Source of the DNA: Lacticaseibacillus mingshuiensis
Lineage (GTDB): Bacteria; Bacillota; Bacilli; Lactobacillales; Lactobacillaceae
Direction: 5' to 3'
Assembly (NCBI RefSeq): GCF_016861785.1
Contig: NZ_BOLS01000002.1
Span: forward strand, 1 to 64,000
DNA: 64,000 nt
Made by a program: the position numbers and the translations under genes. Positions 1 through 7,939 of this stretch are shown piece after piece. The notes under the pieces were generated by a model. The model saw nothing but the letters and a program-made list of their open reading frames with translations. It was not told the origin of the DNA and did no database searches. Position 1 is the first letter of the stretch; each line of letters opens with the position of its first letter.

Positions 1-82
1 TTGATCACGCTGTCGCCGTTGAAATCTGATCGCGCCAAGCCCCACAAGCAAGGCGCCCGCAGTATCCTAATCTAAAATCACG

Positions 83-235
83 CAAACACACTGGCCATGC
101 CTGAAAAGACACGTCGACCGGTGTGTTTGTCGTACATAGGGACCAAAATATTCATTTTCGATTCTGACTTTTTTTCAAAAAAGTGAGAATCGGCAAAAAA
201 TCTAAACATGCCCAAAAATTCGCCCGAATTTTGGG
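83..235. repeat. three consecutive intergenic hairpins
   Basis: The first 385 bases hold no gene I can support. Three inverted repeats follow each other. At 83-129, CAAACACAC pairs with GTGTGTTTG across a 29-base loop. At 159-192, CGATTCT-ACTTTTTT pairs with AAAAAAGT-AGAATCG. At 209-235, GCCCAAAA-ATTC pairs with GAAT-TTTGGGC. None ends in a convincing T run in the glnA direction, which has its own terminator at 255-302. Bases 1-75 have short open frames on both strands but no recognisable protein; an edge fragment of a neighbouring gene cannot be excluded. Confidence 0.5.
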
Positions 236-254
236 CACATTGACGAACCGAAAT

Positions 255-302
255 CAAAAAATCGGGTCGAAACTTCACGACGAAGTTCTGACCCGATTTT
301 TA
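255..302. terminator. bidirectional terminator after glnA
   Basis: AAAAAATCGGGTC pairs with GACCCGATTTTT, with an inner arm (GAAACTT/AAGTTC). T runs lie on both strands, so it can end glnA on the minus strand and any transcript arriving from the left. Confidence 0.85.
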
Positions 303-385
303 TCTACCTAACTATTAGCGGTCCGCGTGACTGCGGCTTTTGGGAAGGCATGACGCACTTCACAGTTCGCGCGCGACCGGTGTGA

Positions 386-1726
386 TCAGTACAATTCCAA
401 GTATTGATCGCGTTCCCATTCCGAAACACTTTGCCGGTATGCGGCCCACTCCAAGTCTTTGGAATCCTTGAAGCTCTGATACAAATGCGGGCCAAGCGCG
501 GCCTTCACCACCGGATCATCTTCCAGTGCCTTGATCGCGTTGTGCAAAGTCGACGGCAGATCTTGAATGTGGTTGGCTTTTCGCTCGGAGTCCTGCATGC
601 GGTAAATGTTGCGATCAACAGCCTCTTCCGGCGTCAACTTGTTCTCGATGCCATCAAGTCCGGCCTCAAGAATCGCGGCGATGGCAAGATACGGATTGGC
701 GGTCGGATCGACGCTGCGCAATTCAAGGCGCGTCCCTAACCCGCGGGCAAGTGGGACCCGAATCAGCGGGCTACGATTGGTGCCAGACCAAGCGATGTAG
801 ACCGGGGCCTCAAAGCCCGGGACCAGCCGCTTGTAGGAGTTGACCGTGGGATTATTGATCGCGGTGAGTGCCCGTGCGTGAGCCAGCAGGCCAGCGAGGA
901 AATGCATTGCGCTGTCGGATAATTGGGTGTCGGTCTCGGGATCAAAGAAGAAGTTCTTCTCCCCTTTGAACAGCGACATGTTGATATGCATCCCCGACCC
1001 ATTGATACCATGCAGCGGCTTTGGCATGAAGGTCGCGTACAGCCCATGCTTGCGGGCGATCGTTTTCACGACCAGCTTAAAGGTCTGAATGTGATCGGCG
1101 GCATCGAGCGCATCGGTGTAGCGAAAATCGATCTCATGCTGGCCAGGCGCAACTTCGTGATGTGAGGCCTCGACCTCAAAGCCCATTTTTTCCAGTTCAA
1201 GGACGATATCCCGTCGGCAATTTTCACCCATGTCAAGCGGGGCAAAATCAAAATAGGACCCCTTGTCATTCAGTTGCATCGACGGCTCACCATTCTCGTC
1301 CAGCTTGAAGAGGAAGAATTCCGGCTCCGGGCCGATGTTGAAGGCCGAATAGCCGTCGTCTTTCATATCCTGAATCACGCGGACCAAATTGTTACGCGGA
1401 TCGCCCTCAAACGGCGTGCCATCCATGCGGTGAACACTGCAGATCAGCCGTGCGACCTTGCCGTGATCGTTCTCCCACGGGAAAAGCAGCCAGGTGTTGA
1501 AATCCGGAAACAGCAGCATATCACTTTCCTCGATGCGGACAAACCCGTCGATCGAGGAACCGTCGAAGGCCATCTTGTTCGCCAGCACTTTTTCCAGCTG
1601 GGAAACAGGCACTTCAACGTTTTTGATGATGCCATTGATATCGGTGAACATCAGGCGTAAAAACTGAACGTTCTCCTCTTTGACGCTGGTCCGAATATCA
1701 TCTGCGGTGATCGTTTTTCTTGCCAT
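386..1726 (-). CDS. glnA: glutamine synthetase, type I
   Basis: Makes glutamine from glutamate, ammonia and ATP in the cytoplasm; it also signals nitrogen status to GlnR in Firmicutes. The 446-residue length fits the GSI-alpha class. The N-terminal beta-grasp domain (residues 1-100, with the motif GSSIDGF) is followed by the catalytic domain with PEPEFFLF, the ATP-loop stretch HGINGSGMH and the RSP loop near NRSPLIRVP. The ATG at 1726 is preceded by AGGAAA; the frame continues upstream without a ribosome site. It lies directly downstream of glnR, from which it is probably co-transcribed. Confidence 0.97.
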   Translation of the reverse strand: MARKTITADDIRTSVKEENVQFLRLMFTDINGIIKNVEVPVSQLEKVLANKMAFDGSSIDGFVRIEESDMLLFPDFNTWLLFPWENDHGKVARLICSVHRMDGTPFEGDPRNNLVRVIQDMKDDGYSAFNIGPEPEFFLFKLDENGEPSMQLNDKGSYFDFAPLDMGENCRRDIVLELEKMGFEVEASHHEVAPGQHEIDFRYTDALDAADHIQTFKLVVKTIARKHGLYATFMPKPLHGINGSGMHINMSLFKGEKNFFFDPETDTQLSDSAMHFLAGLLAHARALTAINNPTVNSYKRLVPGFEAPVYIAWSGTNRSPLIRVPLARGLGTRLELRSVDPTANPYLAIAAILEAGLDGIENKLTPEEAVDRNIYRMQDSERKANHIQDLPSTLHNAIKALEDDPVVKAALGPHLYQSFKDSKDLEWAAYRQSVSEWERDQYLELY

Positions 1727-1775
1727 GGATTGTTTCCTTTCCGCAAGGCGACTTGCGCCTGCGTGCCATTGTGGA

Positions 1776-2147
1776 CTACGGCCGAAACCCAAATCCCTGC
1801 GTGACACTGGGACCACTGGGATTTTGGTTCATGCGACTTTGATTGAGCAACTCTGCCCGCAACGCCTGCCGCACCGCGGCGTCGCTGGTCTCGCTGACAG
1901 GCTGGCGCGGCTTGTTCAGCCGTTTGATGTCATCAAAACTGAGCCCGCTTGCCAACTGATCCTTGATATCGATGAGGACATCGACATCATTGAGCGCATA
2001 CATCCGGTGATTGCCGGCGGTGCGCTGGGGATGGACCAGTCCCTGTTTTTCATAATACCTGATCTGGCGCGCCGACAGTGCTGTCAACGTCATGACAGTG
2101 CCGATTGGAAGCACCGCGCGACTGCGTAGATCGACCGTCTCTGCCAT
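1776..2147 (-). CDS. glnR: MerR-family nitrogen regulator GlnR
   Basis: DNA-binding repressor of nitrogen genes, activated by feedback-inhibited glutamine synthetase in Bacillus and lactobacilli. The 123-residue protein has a MerR winged helix ([20 protein letters not shown]), followed by a short dimerisation helix and a C-terminal tail (ending GFGFRP), where GlnR proteins sense GlnA. The start is set by AGGAGG. It forms the glnRA pair with glnA 49 bases downstream, and a good GlnR box lies upstream (2208-2224), which suggests autoregulation. Confidence 0.95.
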   Translation of the reverse strand: MAETVDLRSRAVLPIGTVMTLTALSARQIRYYEKQGLVHPQRTAGNHRMYALNDVDVLIDIKDQLASGLSFDDIKRLNKPRQPVSETSDAAVRQALRAELLNQSRMNQNPSGPSVTQGFGFRP

Positions 2148-2171
2148 GGACTCGCCTCCTGTATGGTGTCA

Positions 2172-2200
2172 GACTAACAAACGAGCGCGCCGCCTGTCAA
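2172..2200 (-). promoter_or_regulatory. glnRA promoter
   Basis: A TTGACA -35 box (2195-2200) is 17 bases from a weak TTAGTC -10 (2172-2177). A short dyad TGTCA-N3-TAACA (2168-2180) overlaps the -10 and may be a second GlnR contact, although its spacing is not the usual seven bases. Confidence 0.6.
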
Positions 2201-2207
2201 CCGATGA

Positions 2208-2224
2208 TGTTAGCTTATCTGACA
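2208..2224. promoter_or_regulatory. GlnR operator
   Basis: TGTTA-N7-TGACA matches the GlnR/TnrA consensus TGTNA-N7-TNACA exactly and lies just upstream of the -35 box of glnR. This position fits autorepression of glnRA. Confidence 0.85.
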
Positions 2225-2242
2225 CGGAGGCAAAAAATGTCC

Positions 2243-2268
2243 CATAAAAAAAGGCCGGCCGCAGCCGA
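2243..2268 (-). terminator. terminator after the gamma-lyase-like gene
   Basis: On the minus strand, GTCGGC-TGCG-GCCGGC is followed by CTTTTTTT. The stem is short but GC-rich and lies just after the stop codon at 2282. Confidence 0.65.
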
Positions 2269-2281
2269 CACTTTCCTGATG

Positions 2282-3535
2282 CTATTTGAAAAATGTGGCC
2301 TGCGCCGCCCCGATGATGCCGAGCTTGACATGCGCATAGGTGAGCCCACCCTGCAGATACAGGGTGTATGGCTCACGCAGCGGGCCGTCGCCGGAAAATT
2401 CGATCGTCGCACCGGAGACAAACGAGCCCCCTGCCATGATGACCTCATCCTCGTAGCCAGCCATCACTTCCGGAATCGGCGTGACAAACGAGTCGATCGG
2501 TGAATTTGCCTGCAGGGCCTCGGCGAATGCGACCATGTCGTCGGGATTACCGAAGTTGACGGTCTGAATCAGATCCGTGCGGGGTTCGTTCCATTTTGGA
2601 CTGACATCAAGGCCCAGCGCCTCGAGCAACGCGGCTTCAAAGATCGCCCCTTTGATCGCGTTACCCGTCGTCTGCGGCGCGATGAAGAAGCCCTGGTACA
2701 TGTCGCGCAAAATATCGAGCGTCGCGCCTTCATCAGCCCCGATGCCCGGCACCGTGAAGCGGTACGAAACGCGCTCGACCAGGTCTTTGCGGCCGACAAT
2801 ATAGCCACCTGTTTTGGCCATGCCGCCGCCGCCATTTTTGATCAAGGAGCCTGCCATCAGATCGGCGCCGACATCCAGCGGCTCCTGGGTCTCGGAAAAT
2901 TCGCCATACGCGTTATCTGTGAAGATCCACACATCTGGGGCCACACTGCGCACCGCCTTGATCATCTCGGCGATCTTCGCGATGGTGAAGGATGGTCGCG
3001 TCGCATACCCGCGCGAGCGCTGAATCGCAACGACCTTCGTGTCAGGGCGAATGCGCGCCTTGATCGCATCAAGATCCGCCTCGCCATTTGCCAGCAACGG
3101 GACAAAATCGCTGGTGATGCCATATTCCTTGGCGCTTCCGATGCCGTTGCCGGCCATGCCCAGTACTTCCTGCAAGGTATCATACGGCTCGCCGGTGATG
3201 TAGAGAATCTCATCGCCAGGGCGGGTCAGGCCAAGGAGCGCGGTACCGATCGCATGCGTCCCCGACACGAATTGCGGCCGCACCAAGGCGTCCTCACCGC
3301 CCAAGACGTCAGCAAAGATCGCCTCGAGCTTATCGCGGCCCTCATCGTTGTTGCCATAGCCGGTGGTGCCGGACAGGTCACTTTCGGCCACGTGATGCGC
3401 CTGAAAGCTGGCCAGGACCTTCGCCTGATTAGTCAAGATCTGGGCATCGATCGTCGCTAATTGCGGCGCAATCTTTTGATCGACCGCATCGACTAGCGCC
3501 ATTAACTTTGGGTCATACTTATCTTGCCAAGCCAT
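2282..3535 (-). CDS. methionine gamma-lyase family protein (YnbB-like, PLP-dependent)
   Basis: A 417-residue PLP-dependent enzyme of the fold-type I family annotated as 'methionine gamma-lyase family' or 'aluminium resistance protein'. The likely PLP lysine is in GSLIKNGGGG, preceded by the aspartate-containing stretch WIFTDNAYGEF. The physiological substrate of this family is not settled, so a role in sulfur amino acid breakdown is inferred. The ATG at 3535 follows AAAGGAGAA; the frame extends further upstream without a ribosome site. The start overlaps the 3' end of miaA by 17 bases, as in the miaA-ynbB arrangement of other Firmicutes, which indicates one transcript. Confidence 0.88.
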   Translation of the reverse strand: MAWQDKYDPKLMALVDAVDQKIAPQLATIDAQILTNQAKVLASFQAHHVAESDLSGTTGYGNNDEGRDKLEAIFADVLGGEDALVRPQFVSGTHAIGTALLGLTRPGDEILYITGEPYDTLQEVLGMAGNGIGSAKEYGITSDFVPLLANGEADLDAIKARIRPDTKVVAIQRSRGYATRPSFTIAKIAEMIKAVRSVAPDVWIFTDNAYGEFSETQEPLDVGADLMAGSLIKNGGGGMAKTGGYIVGRKDLVERVSYRFTVPGIGADEGATLDILRDMYQGFFIAPQTTGNAIKGAIFEAALLEALGLDVSPKWNEPRTDLIQTVNFGNPDDMVAFAEALQANSPIDSFVTPIPEVMAGYEDEVIMAGGSFVSGATIEFSGDGPLREPYTLYLQGGLTYAHVKLGIIGAAQATFFK

Positions 3536-4469
3536 TTTGTTCTCCTTTGATAAACGACGCGACAAGCTGATCGATCGCCTCAAGCGCAGTGGGCGTTTGA
3601 AGCAGGTCAAACCAGTTGGTCGGCATCTGATTGCGAAAATACGTCAATTGCCGTTTTGCATAATTGCGTGAATGCTGCTTGATCAGCGCAACGGCCGGCG
3701 CAAGTGGCGCCTGCTCCTGGAGCACCGGTACAAGCTCCTTGTAGCCGATCGCCTTAAATGCTTGGGCATCCGGCGACACCGTTTCAAGCAAGCCGGCCAC
3801 TTCCTGAAGAAGCCCTTGCTGCATCATCTGATCAACGCGCTGTTCGATGCGCCGATACAGCAGCGCGCGGTCCGTGGTCAGGCCGATCACCAGTGGCTGA
3901 TATGGCTCTGTCGGCGGCGATTGGGCGGAAAACAGTTGGCCGGTCTGCTCGATCACTTCAAGCGCCCGCACCACGCGCCGGGAATTGGCCGCTGGAATCT
4001 TGGCGGCTGCGGCGGGGTCGCGCGCCGCGAGCTGGTCGTGCAGCCAATCCTCCCCATGCGCCGCCAGTTCGGCCTCCCACCGCTGCCGAGCTGAGGTCGT
4101 CGCCGCCACACCTAAAGGCAGCCCCTTCGCCAAAGCATTCAGGTAAAAACCGGTGCCGCCGACCACGATCGGCAGTTTTCCCTGGGCCACCAGCGCTTGA
4201 ATCACGGTCCCGGCACGGGTCTGAAACTGAGCCGCAGTGAAAGGCGTCCCGGGATCCACAATATCAATGAGATGATGGGGCACCCCATCCATTTCCGTCG
4301 GGGTCACTTTGGCGGTGCCAATATCCATGCCGCGATAGATTTGATAGGCGTCGCCGTTGATCACTTCGCCGTTGAACTGTTGCGCAAGCTTGACCGCCAG
4401 CGCACTTTTTCCCACGGCAGTCGGACCGCCGATGAGAATGATCTTGGGTTTTAAAGCAGTTTTATTCAT
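3519..4469 (-). CDS. miaA: tRNA dimethylallyltransferase
   Basis: Transfers a dimethylallyl group to A37 of tRNAs that read UNN codons. The 316-residue protein starts with the P-loop GGPTAVGKSALA, followed by the substrate-binding DAYQIYRGMDIGTAK and the conserved NSRRVVRALEV and FKAIGYKEL stretches. The ATG at 4469 was chosen by homology; only a modest GGTGA precedes it. It is transcribed divergently from the DUF3042 gene and reads into the PLP enzyme gene. Confidence 0.95.
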   Translation of the reverse strand: MNKTALKPKIILIGGPTAVGKSALAVKLAQQFNGEVINGDAYQIYRGMDIGTAKVTPTEMDGVPHHLIDIVDPGTPFTAAQFQTRAGTVIQALVAQGKLPIVVGGTGFYLNALAKGLPLGVAATTSARQRWEAELAAHGEDWLHDQLAARDPAAAAKIPAANSRRVVRALEVIEQTGQLFSAQSPPTEPYQPLVIGLTTDRALLYRRIEQRVDQMMQQGLLQEVAGLLETVSPDAQAFKAIGYKELVPVLQEQAPLAPAVALIKQHSRNYAKRQLTYFRNQMPTNWFDLLQTPTALEAIDQLVASFIKGEQNGLAR

Positions 4470-4487
4470 TTCATCACCAGCTTCTAG

Positions 4488-4493
4488 TATAAT
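4488..4493 (+). promoter_or_regulatory. -10 box of the DUF3042 gene
   Basis: A perfect TATAAT lies about 40 bases before the DUF3042 start codon; no good -35 box is visible. Confidence 0.55.
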
Positions 4494-4532
4494 GAACCTA
4501 GCGATAAAGTTCAGCAGAATGGAGGGATTTTC

Positions 4533-4712
4533 ATGAAGCACAAATTTTTTGGTGGTTTTCTTCTTGGCACTTTGATGACGGCCAGCGCCGTTGCAGGCAG
4601 TTTGATCGCCTTCAAGAAGTCTTACATCGAACCTGTGGAAGATAAAGTCGACGAGATCAACACCAACCGCAAAAAAGCCAACCGCAAGCAGCATGCTGCT
4701 CACCAAGGCTGA
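4533..4712 (+). CDS. DUF3042 family membrane microprotein
   Basis: A 59-residue protein starting MKHKFFGGFLLGTLMTASAV. One N-terminal transmembrane helix (about residues 7-26) is followed by a charged tail (KKSYIEPVEDKVDEIN and a Lys/Arg/Asn/His-rich end). This matches the DUF3042 family of lactic acid bacteria; its function is unknown. GGAGGG sits six bases before the ATG, a TATAAT lies upstream and an excellent terminator follows, so it is a complete monocistronic unit. It was located by eye because of its small size. Confidence 0.88.
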   Translation: MKHKFFGGFLLGTLMTASAVAGSLIAFKKSYIEPVEDKVDEINTNRKKANRKQHAAHQG

Positions 4713-4724
4713 AAACCTGTTTAT

Positions 4725-4749
4725 GCCAGCCGTGATGCTGGCTTTTTTT
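4725..4749 (+). terminator. terminator of the DUF3042 gene
   Basis: GCCAGC-CGTGAT-GCTGGC is followed by seven T residues, 12 bases after the stop codon. Confidence 0.92.
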
Positions 4750-4807
4750 GTGGCGTCGCGCAGATCTGGATCTCCGCTCGGCCGCTTGTTTTGGCTGACC
4801 CGAACAC

Positions 4808-4858
4808 AAAAAAATCCGGGCAAGCACATTGAACTCGTGCGCCGACCCGGACTTTTTT
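4808..4858. terminator. bidirectional terminator after the rhodanese gene
   Basis: AAAAAAATCCGGG pairs with CCCGGACTTTTTT, with an inner GCAC/GTGC arm. It separates the converging DUF3042 and rhodanese transcripts. Confidence 0.88.
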
Positions 4859-4873
4859 GATATGGCCGCAGAC

Positions 4874-5299
4874 CTATTTCTTGTCTTCGAGCCCTTTTTT
4901 CTTCTTAGTCTTGCCCGACCAGGCATTGTAGCCGCCCTTCAGCAGATAGATCTGGGTGAATCCAGCTTTTTTCAAGCGGTAAGCCGCACTGACGGAACCG
5001 GTGCCGGTCAGATCATACAGATAAACTGGCAGATCCTTGCGCAGCTCGCTCATCCACTGCTTGATCGTGCTGGCAGGCAGGCTCCGGGCGCCCAGAATAT
5101 GACCGGCGTCGAAGTCCTTTTTTTCACGCAGGTCGGCGATGGTCGCCTTGCGCATGCCCGCTTCAAATTCTTCCGGGGTGAGCTCGCCGCCGACAGACTT
5201 CAGGCGATTTTTGCGAATGCGGATATAAAACCAGTTGGCGGCCCAGACGATCAGGAAAACGCCGACCAGGGTGAGTAAAAATCCAGTGATGTCGTTCAA
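4874..5299 (-). CDS. membrane-anchored rhodanese-like protein without active-site cysteine (YqhL-like)
   Basis: A 141-residue protein with an N-terminal transmembrane helix (residues 6-25) and a cytoplasmic rhodanese fold (about residues 40-130; motifs ATIADLREKKDFDAGHI and LLKGGYNAW). In active sulfurtransferases the loop after the central strand reads Cys-Arg-x-Gly-x-Arg; here it is YDLTGTGSVSA, with no cysteine anywhere in the protein. It should therefore not be a classical sulfurtransferase, and a binding or scaffold role is inferred. It is the last gene of the rhomboid-yqgQ-glcK operon, 11 bases after glcK. Confidence 0.88.
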   Translation of the reverse strand: MNDITGFLLTLVGVFLIVWAANWFYIRIRKNRLKSVGGELTPEEFEAGMRKATIADLREKKDFDAGHILGARSLPASTIKQWMSELRKDLPVYLYDLTGTGSVSAAYRLKKAGFTQIYLLKGGYNAWSGKTKKKKGLEDKK

Positions 5300-5310
5300 A
5301 TGATCGCCCC

Positions 5311-6270
5311 TTACTTCAATGCCAGGCTGGCCGCGCCGATCACGCCAGCTGTGTTGCCCAAGGTCGCCAAGCGAATGTGCGTCGTGTTACGGACATTCGG
5401 GAAAGTGAACTGTTCAAAATAGCTCTGCACGCGCGTCAACAGGAAGTCGCCAGCCGCAGACACGCCGCCGCCGATCAAAATGTACTCAGGGTTGAGCATG
5501 TTGCCCAGGTTGCCCAGTGCAAGGCCGAGGTAATAGCACACTTTGTCGACGATCATCAGGGCCAGCTTGTCGCCGCTCTTGGCGCAGTCGAACACGATCT
5601 TGCTGGAGATCTCGTCGCCATTGTCAAGAATCTGCTTCAGCTGAGAATCACCGGCAAATTCTTCCGCCATATCGCGCGCCACACGAACGACACCGGTGGC
5701 GCTGGCCACGGTCTCGAGGCACCCTTTTTTCCCGCAGGTGCACAGATAGCCATTTGGATCGACAGTCACATGGCCGATCTCACCCGCCGAGCCAGCCGTG
5801 CCGTGAAGCAAGAGGCCATCCGCAACAATGCCGCCGCCGATCCCGGTACCCAAAGCGACCAGGGTCACGTTTTTCGACTTGTCGCCGGCACCCTTCCATT
5901 GCTCGCCAAGCGCCGCCACATTGACGTCGTTGTCGATGGCAAATGGAATGCCCGTTGCGGCTTCAATGTCGCGCTTCGGAAACTGCAGCGTTTTCCAGTT
6001 CAGGTTATAGGCGCCAATGACCGTGCCCTGTTCGAGATCGACCGTGCCAGGAGACCCCATGCCGATGCCCAGAAAATCGGATGCATCCATGTTGTACAGT
6101 TTCATGTGGTCCTTCAGTGAGTCGATGATATCCGGGATGATGTGGCTGCCATCATCCAGAATGTTGGTATCGATGCTCCAGCGCTGCTGGATCTCACCAT
6201 CCGCCGTCAAGATCGCAAATTTAGCGGTGGTGCCCCCAAGATCGACACCGATCAGCTTCTTGTCAGTCAT
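5311..6270 (-). CDS. glcK: ROK-family glucokinase
   Basis: Phosphorylates free cytoplasmic glucose to glucose 6-phosphate with ATP. The 319-residue sequence shows the N-terminal phosphate loop (IGVDLGGTTAKFAIL), the catalytic aspartate region AIDNDVNVAALGE and the zinc-binding ROK motif CTCGKKGCLE. The ribosome site CGGAGGC lies at the end of yqgQ, with which the start overlaps by 8 bases, so translation is probably coupled. The rhomboid-yqgQ-glcK-rhodanese order is conserved in bacilli and lactobacilli. Confidence 0.95.
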   Translation of the reverse strand: MTDKKLIGVDLGGTTAKFAILTADGEIQQRWSIDTNILDDGSHIIPDIIDSLKDHMKLYNMDASDFLGIGMGSPGTVDLEQGTVIGAYNLNWKTLQFPKRDIEAATGIPFAIDNDVNVAALGEQWKGAGDKSKNVTLVALGTGIGGGIVADGLLLHGTAGSAGEIGHVTVDPNGYLCTCGKKGCLETVASATGVVRVARDMAEEFAGDSQLKQILDNGDEISSKIVFDCAKSGDKLALMIVDKVCYYLGLALGNLGNMLNPEYILIGGGVSAAGDFLLTRVQSYFEQFTFPNVRNTTHIRLATLGNTAGVIGAASLALK

Positions 6271-6496
6271 TCTCTTGCCTCCGTGTGGTTGTATTTAAGG
6301 GATGTTTTTCTTCTTGTTCATGTTCGTGGCGCAACACGATCTTCGCAGTCGCGTACGTCTTATCGTCGATCAGCTGCAACTTGTGCAAGCGGTCCACTTC
6401 CACTGCAGCCAGCTCAATGTCCCACAGCCGCTCGCCCACGTGGATATAGGTTCCATAGCGTTTCAGCAGCTGGAGCACGTCATAGTAGGTCCTCAT
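6263..6496 (-). CDS. yqgQ: YqgQ family protein (DUF910)
   Basis: A 77-residue soluble helical protein (TYYDVLQLLKRYGTYIHVGE..) of the DUF910 family, found between the rhomboid protease and glucokinase genes in many Firmicutes. The function is unknown; family structures show a small three-helix bundle. Its start overlaps the stop codon of the rhomboid gene (ATGA) and its end overlaps the glcK start, so it sits in a translationally coupled chain. Confidence 0.9.
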   Translation of the reverse strand: MRTYYDVLQLLKRYGTYIHVGERLWDIELAAVEVDRLHKLQLIDDKTYATAKIVLRHEHEQEEKHPLNTTTRRQEND

Positions 6497-7185
6497 AGCA
6501 GCGCCTGCGTGTAGCCGAAGTGAAGCAGGAAGCCAAGCACGCCGATGAGAAAAACACCGGAGATAACTTGGCGCCAGCGCGGCATTTCCCCAATGTTGGG
6601 GGCGCCGAGCAAGCCAGCGATCAAAAAACCGCCGATCGACCCACCAATATGGCCATAAATATCGACCGAAGAAGAAAACAGGTTGAAGATCAAGTTGATC
6701 GCAGCGAACACCGCAAACTGCCGGGCAACGGCCCCCACTTGCGGCTGGTGGCGAAATGTATCGCCCAGCAGCAAAAAGGCGCCCATCAACCCGAACAACG
6801 CCGTGCTGGCCCCGGCGGAAACCACATCAGGATTGAACACGAAGCTCGCCACGTTCCCGGCAATACCGGAAACCAGATAGATCGTGAGAAACCGCCAGTG
6901 GCCGAAGACTTGCTCGCACAAGACTCCCAGAAAATACAGCGTGAGCCCATTCATCAAAATATGAGTCAGGCCAATATGAAGAAAGATCGGCGTGATGAAC
7001 CGCCACCATTCCCCCATCCAGATTGCCGTGTTGTAGCGGGCGCCGAATCGAATCAGGACCGTGACCGACTCACTGCCACCTGCCAGTGTCTCAAGCGCAA
7101 ACACGATGATCGTGATCGCAAGCAACGCATATGTGATAAATGGGGTGCCATCAAGGCGTCTGACCCACCGTGGGGTATTTTGCAT
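6493..7185 (-). CDS. rhomboid-family intramembrane serine protease
   Basis: A 230-residue polytopic membrane protease related to GluP/YqgP. About six or seven hydrophobic helices are present. The catalytic serine is in GASTALFGL and the catalytic histidine in YGHIGGSIGG; HIGLTHILMNGLTLYFLG carries the conserved His/Asn of the oxyanion hole. The ATG at 7185 was preferred over one 18 bases upstream because AAAGGAGC precedes it. There is no N-terminal cytosolic domain or TPR tail, so it is shorter than Bacillus GluP. A terminator-like hairpin lies 25 bases before the start. Confidence 0.92.
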   Translation of the reverse strand: MQNTPRWVRRLDGTPFITYALLAITIIVFALETLAGGSESVTVLIRFGARYNTAIWMGEWWRFITPIFLHIGLTHILMNGLTLYFLGVLCEQVFGHWRFLTIYLVSGIAGNVASFVFNPDVVSAGASTALFGLMGAFLLLGDTFRHQPQVGAVARQFAVFAAINLIFNLFSSSVDIYGHIGGSIGGFLIAGLLGAPNIGEMPRWRQVISGVFLIGVLGFLLHFGYTQALL

Positions 7186-7209
7186 AGCCGCTCCTTTCAG
7201 CATCTCAAC

Positions 7210-7238
7210 AAAAAAGCAACAGGCGCGAACCTGCTGCT
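7210..7238 (-). terminator. terminator-like hairpin in the rhomboid 5' leader
   Basis: On the minus strand, AGCAGCAGG-TTCGCG-CCTGTTGCT is followed by TTTTTT, 25 bases before the rhomboid start codon. It may end transcription arriving from upstream or act as an attenuator. A CAGGCG at 7285-7290 could pair with CGCCTG in the hairpin and form an alternative structure; this is only inferred. Confidence 0.7.
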
Positions 7239-7387
7239 CGCCGCAAACTCAAACCGAGAAAAATCGTATCCCTTGCCAAGCTGACGCCTGACATTCACAG
7301 AATAGTTTAGCATTTTTTGGAAGGGCTGCCTAGTATAACGCGTGTGCCGTCATGTACGGCAAAAAATGATTGGTTGTGTCGGATGTA

Positions 7388-7545
7388 ACGCCCGGGTGGG
7401 TTCCGGCCAGAAATGGCTGGAACGCTCCCAAGTGACTTTAAGCCCGTAAAGTGCACGGTCTTAAAGCTCACTTTCGGTGTAAGCGGCACAGCCGCTAACA
7501 CCGACGAGGGGGCTGAGCCATTTCTGCCCCGGAGCCCACCCTCAT
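7388..7545. repeat. family A structured element, copy A1
   Basis: One of three related 155-165-bp elements (others at 41393-41550 and 61883-62048). The outer stem GGGTGGG..TCCGG..AGAAATGGCT pairs with AGCCATTTCT..CCGGA..CCCACCC. Inside are two further hairpins: AAGTGACTTTAAG/CTTAAAGCTCACTT, and GGTGTAAGCGGC/GCCGCTAACACC. The strand GACGAGGGGGCTGAG is constant and unpaired. Together they fold into a three-way junction. Confidence 0.85.
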
Positions 7546-7751
7546 ACAGCACGTTCAATCTATCAATACAAAACTACCACACAATACAATGGCGCCCACC
7601 ATCCCAGTAAGTAGCACACGAAGCTGGTAAGTCTGTTTCGCGGTCACACTCTCGCTCTCGCGAAAACAATACTTATTCTGAGCCTTAAGTTCAACCTCAC
7701 GCTTTGCTCTCTTCCCCTCTGCATCTCGTCTTACGCCCCCTCCCACGCAAA

Positions 7752-7938
7752 GAAACTGGGCCAAAACTTTTTGTTTTGGCCCAGTTCCTGTATGGTGCAC
7801 TAATGTTACTGCAGTGTCGTGGGCCAAATGTCCGGGTCCGAGCAGCTAAGGTCCCAATCACCTGGTCCAAAGTTCGGACCTGGCGCTTGGAACACTTACC
7901 TGTCGGACCCAAGAGCGACATTTGTCCCACTTCCTTTT
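7752..7938 (-). repeat. family B structured element, copy B1, with terminator
   Basis: Starts two bases after the PBP stop codon. The 112-bp palindromic core is 7819-7930 (outer arms GTGGGCCAAATGTC and GACATTTGTCCCAC; second arms GGGTCCGA/TCGGACCC). Read in the PBP direction, the core is followed by a spacer and a hairpin (AACTGGGCCAAAAC/GTTTTGGCCCAGTT, 7752-7788) with a weak T run. It is about 95% identical to B2 at 26262 by eye. The rest of 7546-7751 holds no gene I can support. Confidence 0.85.
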
Positions 7939-7939
7939 G

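Noticed and set aside
1-75. Edge fragment of a gene at the left border
   Set aside because: Both strands have an open frame over 70 bases, but neither has a recognisable sequence; too short to call.
7388-7545. Family A element as a known riboswitch or T-box
   Set aside because: It lacks the GGGTGGNACCGCG box and sits upstream of a promoter in one copy; no known riboswitch core was recognised.
7555-7647. 30-residue hydrophobic peptide (GTG start) between elements A1 and B1
   Set aside because: It would contain a membrane helix (LLTGMVGAIVLCGSFVLI) but has no clear ribosome site, and the frame continues upstream through a terminator hairpin.
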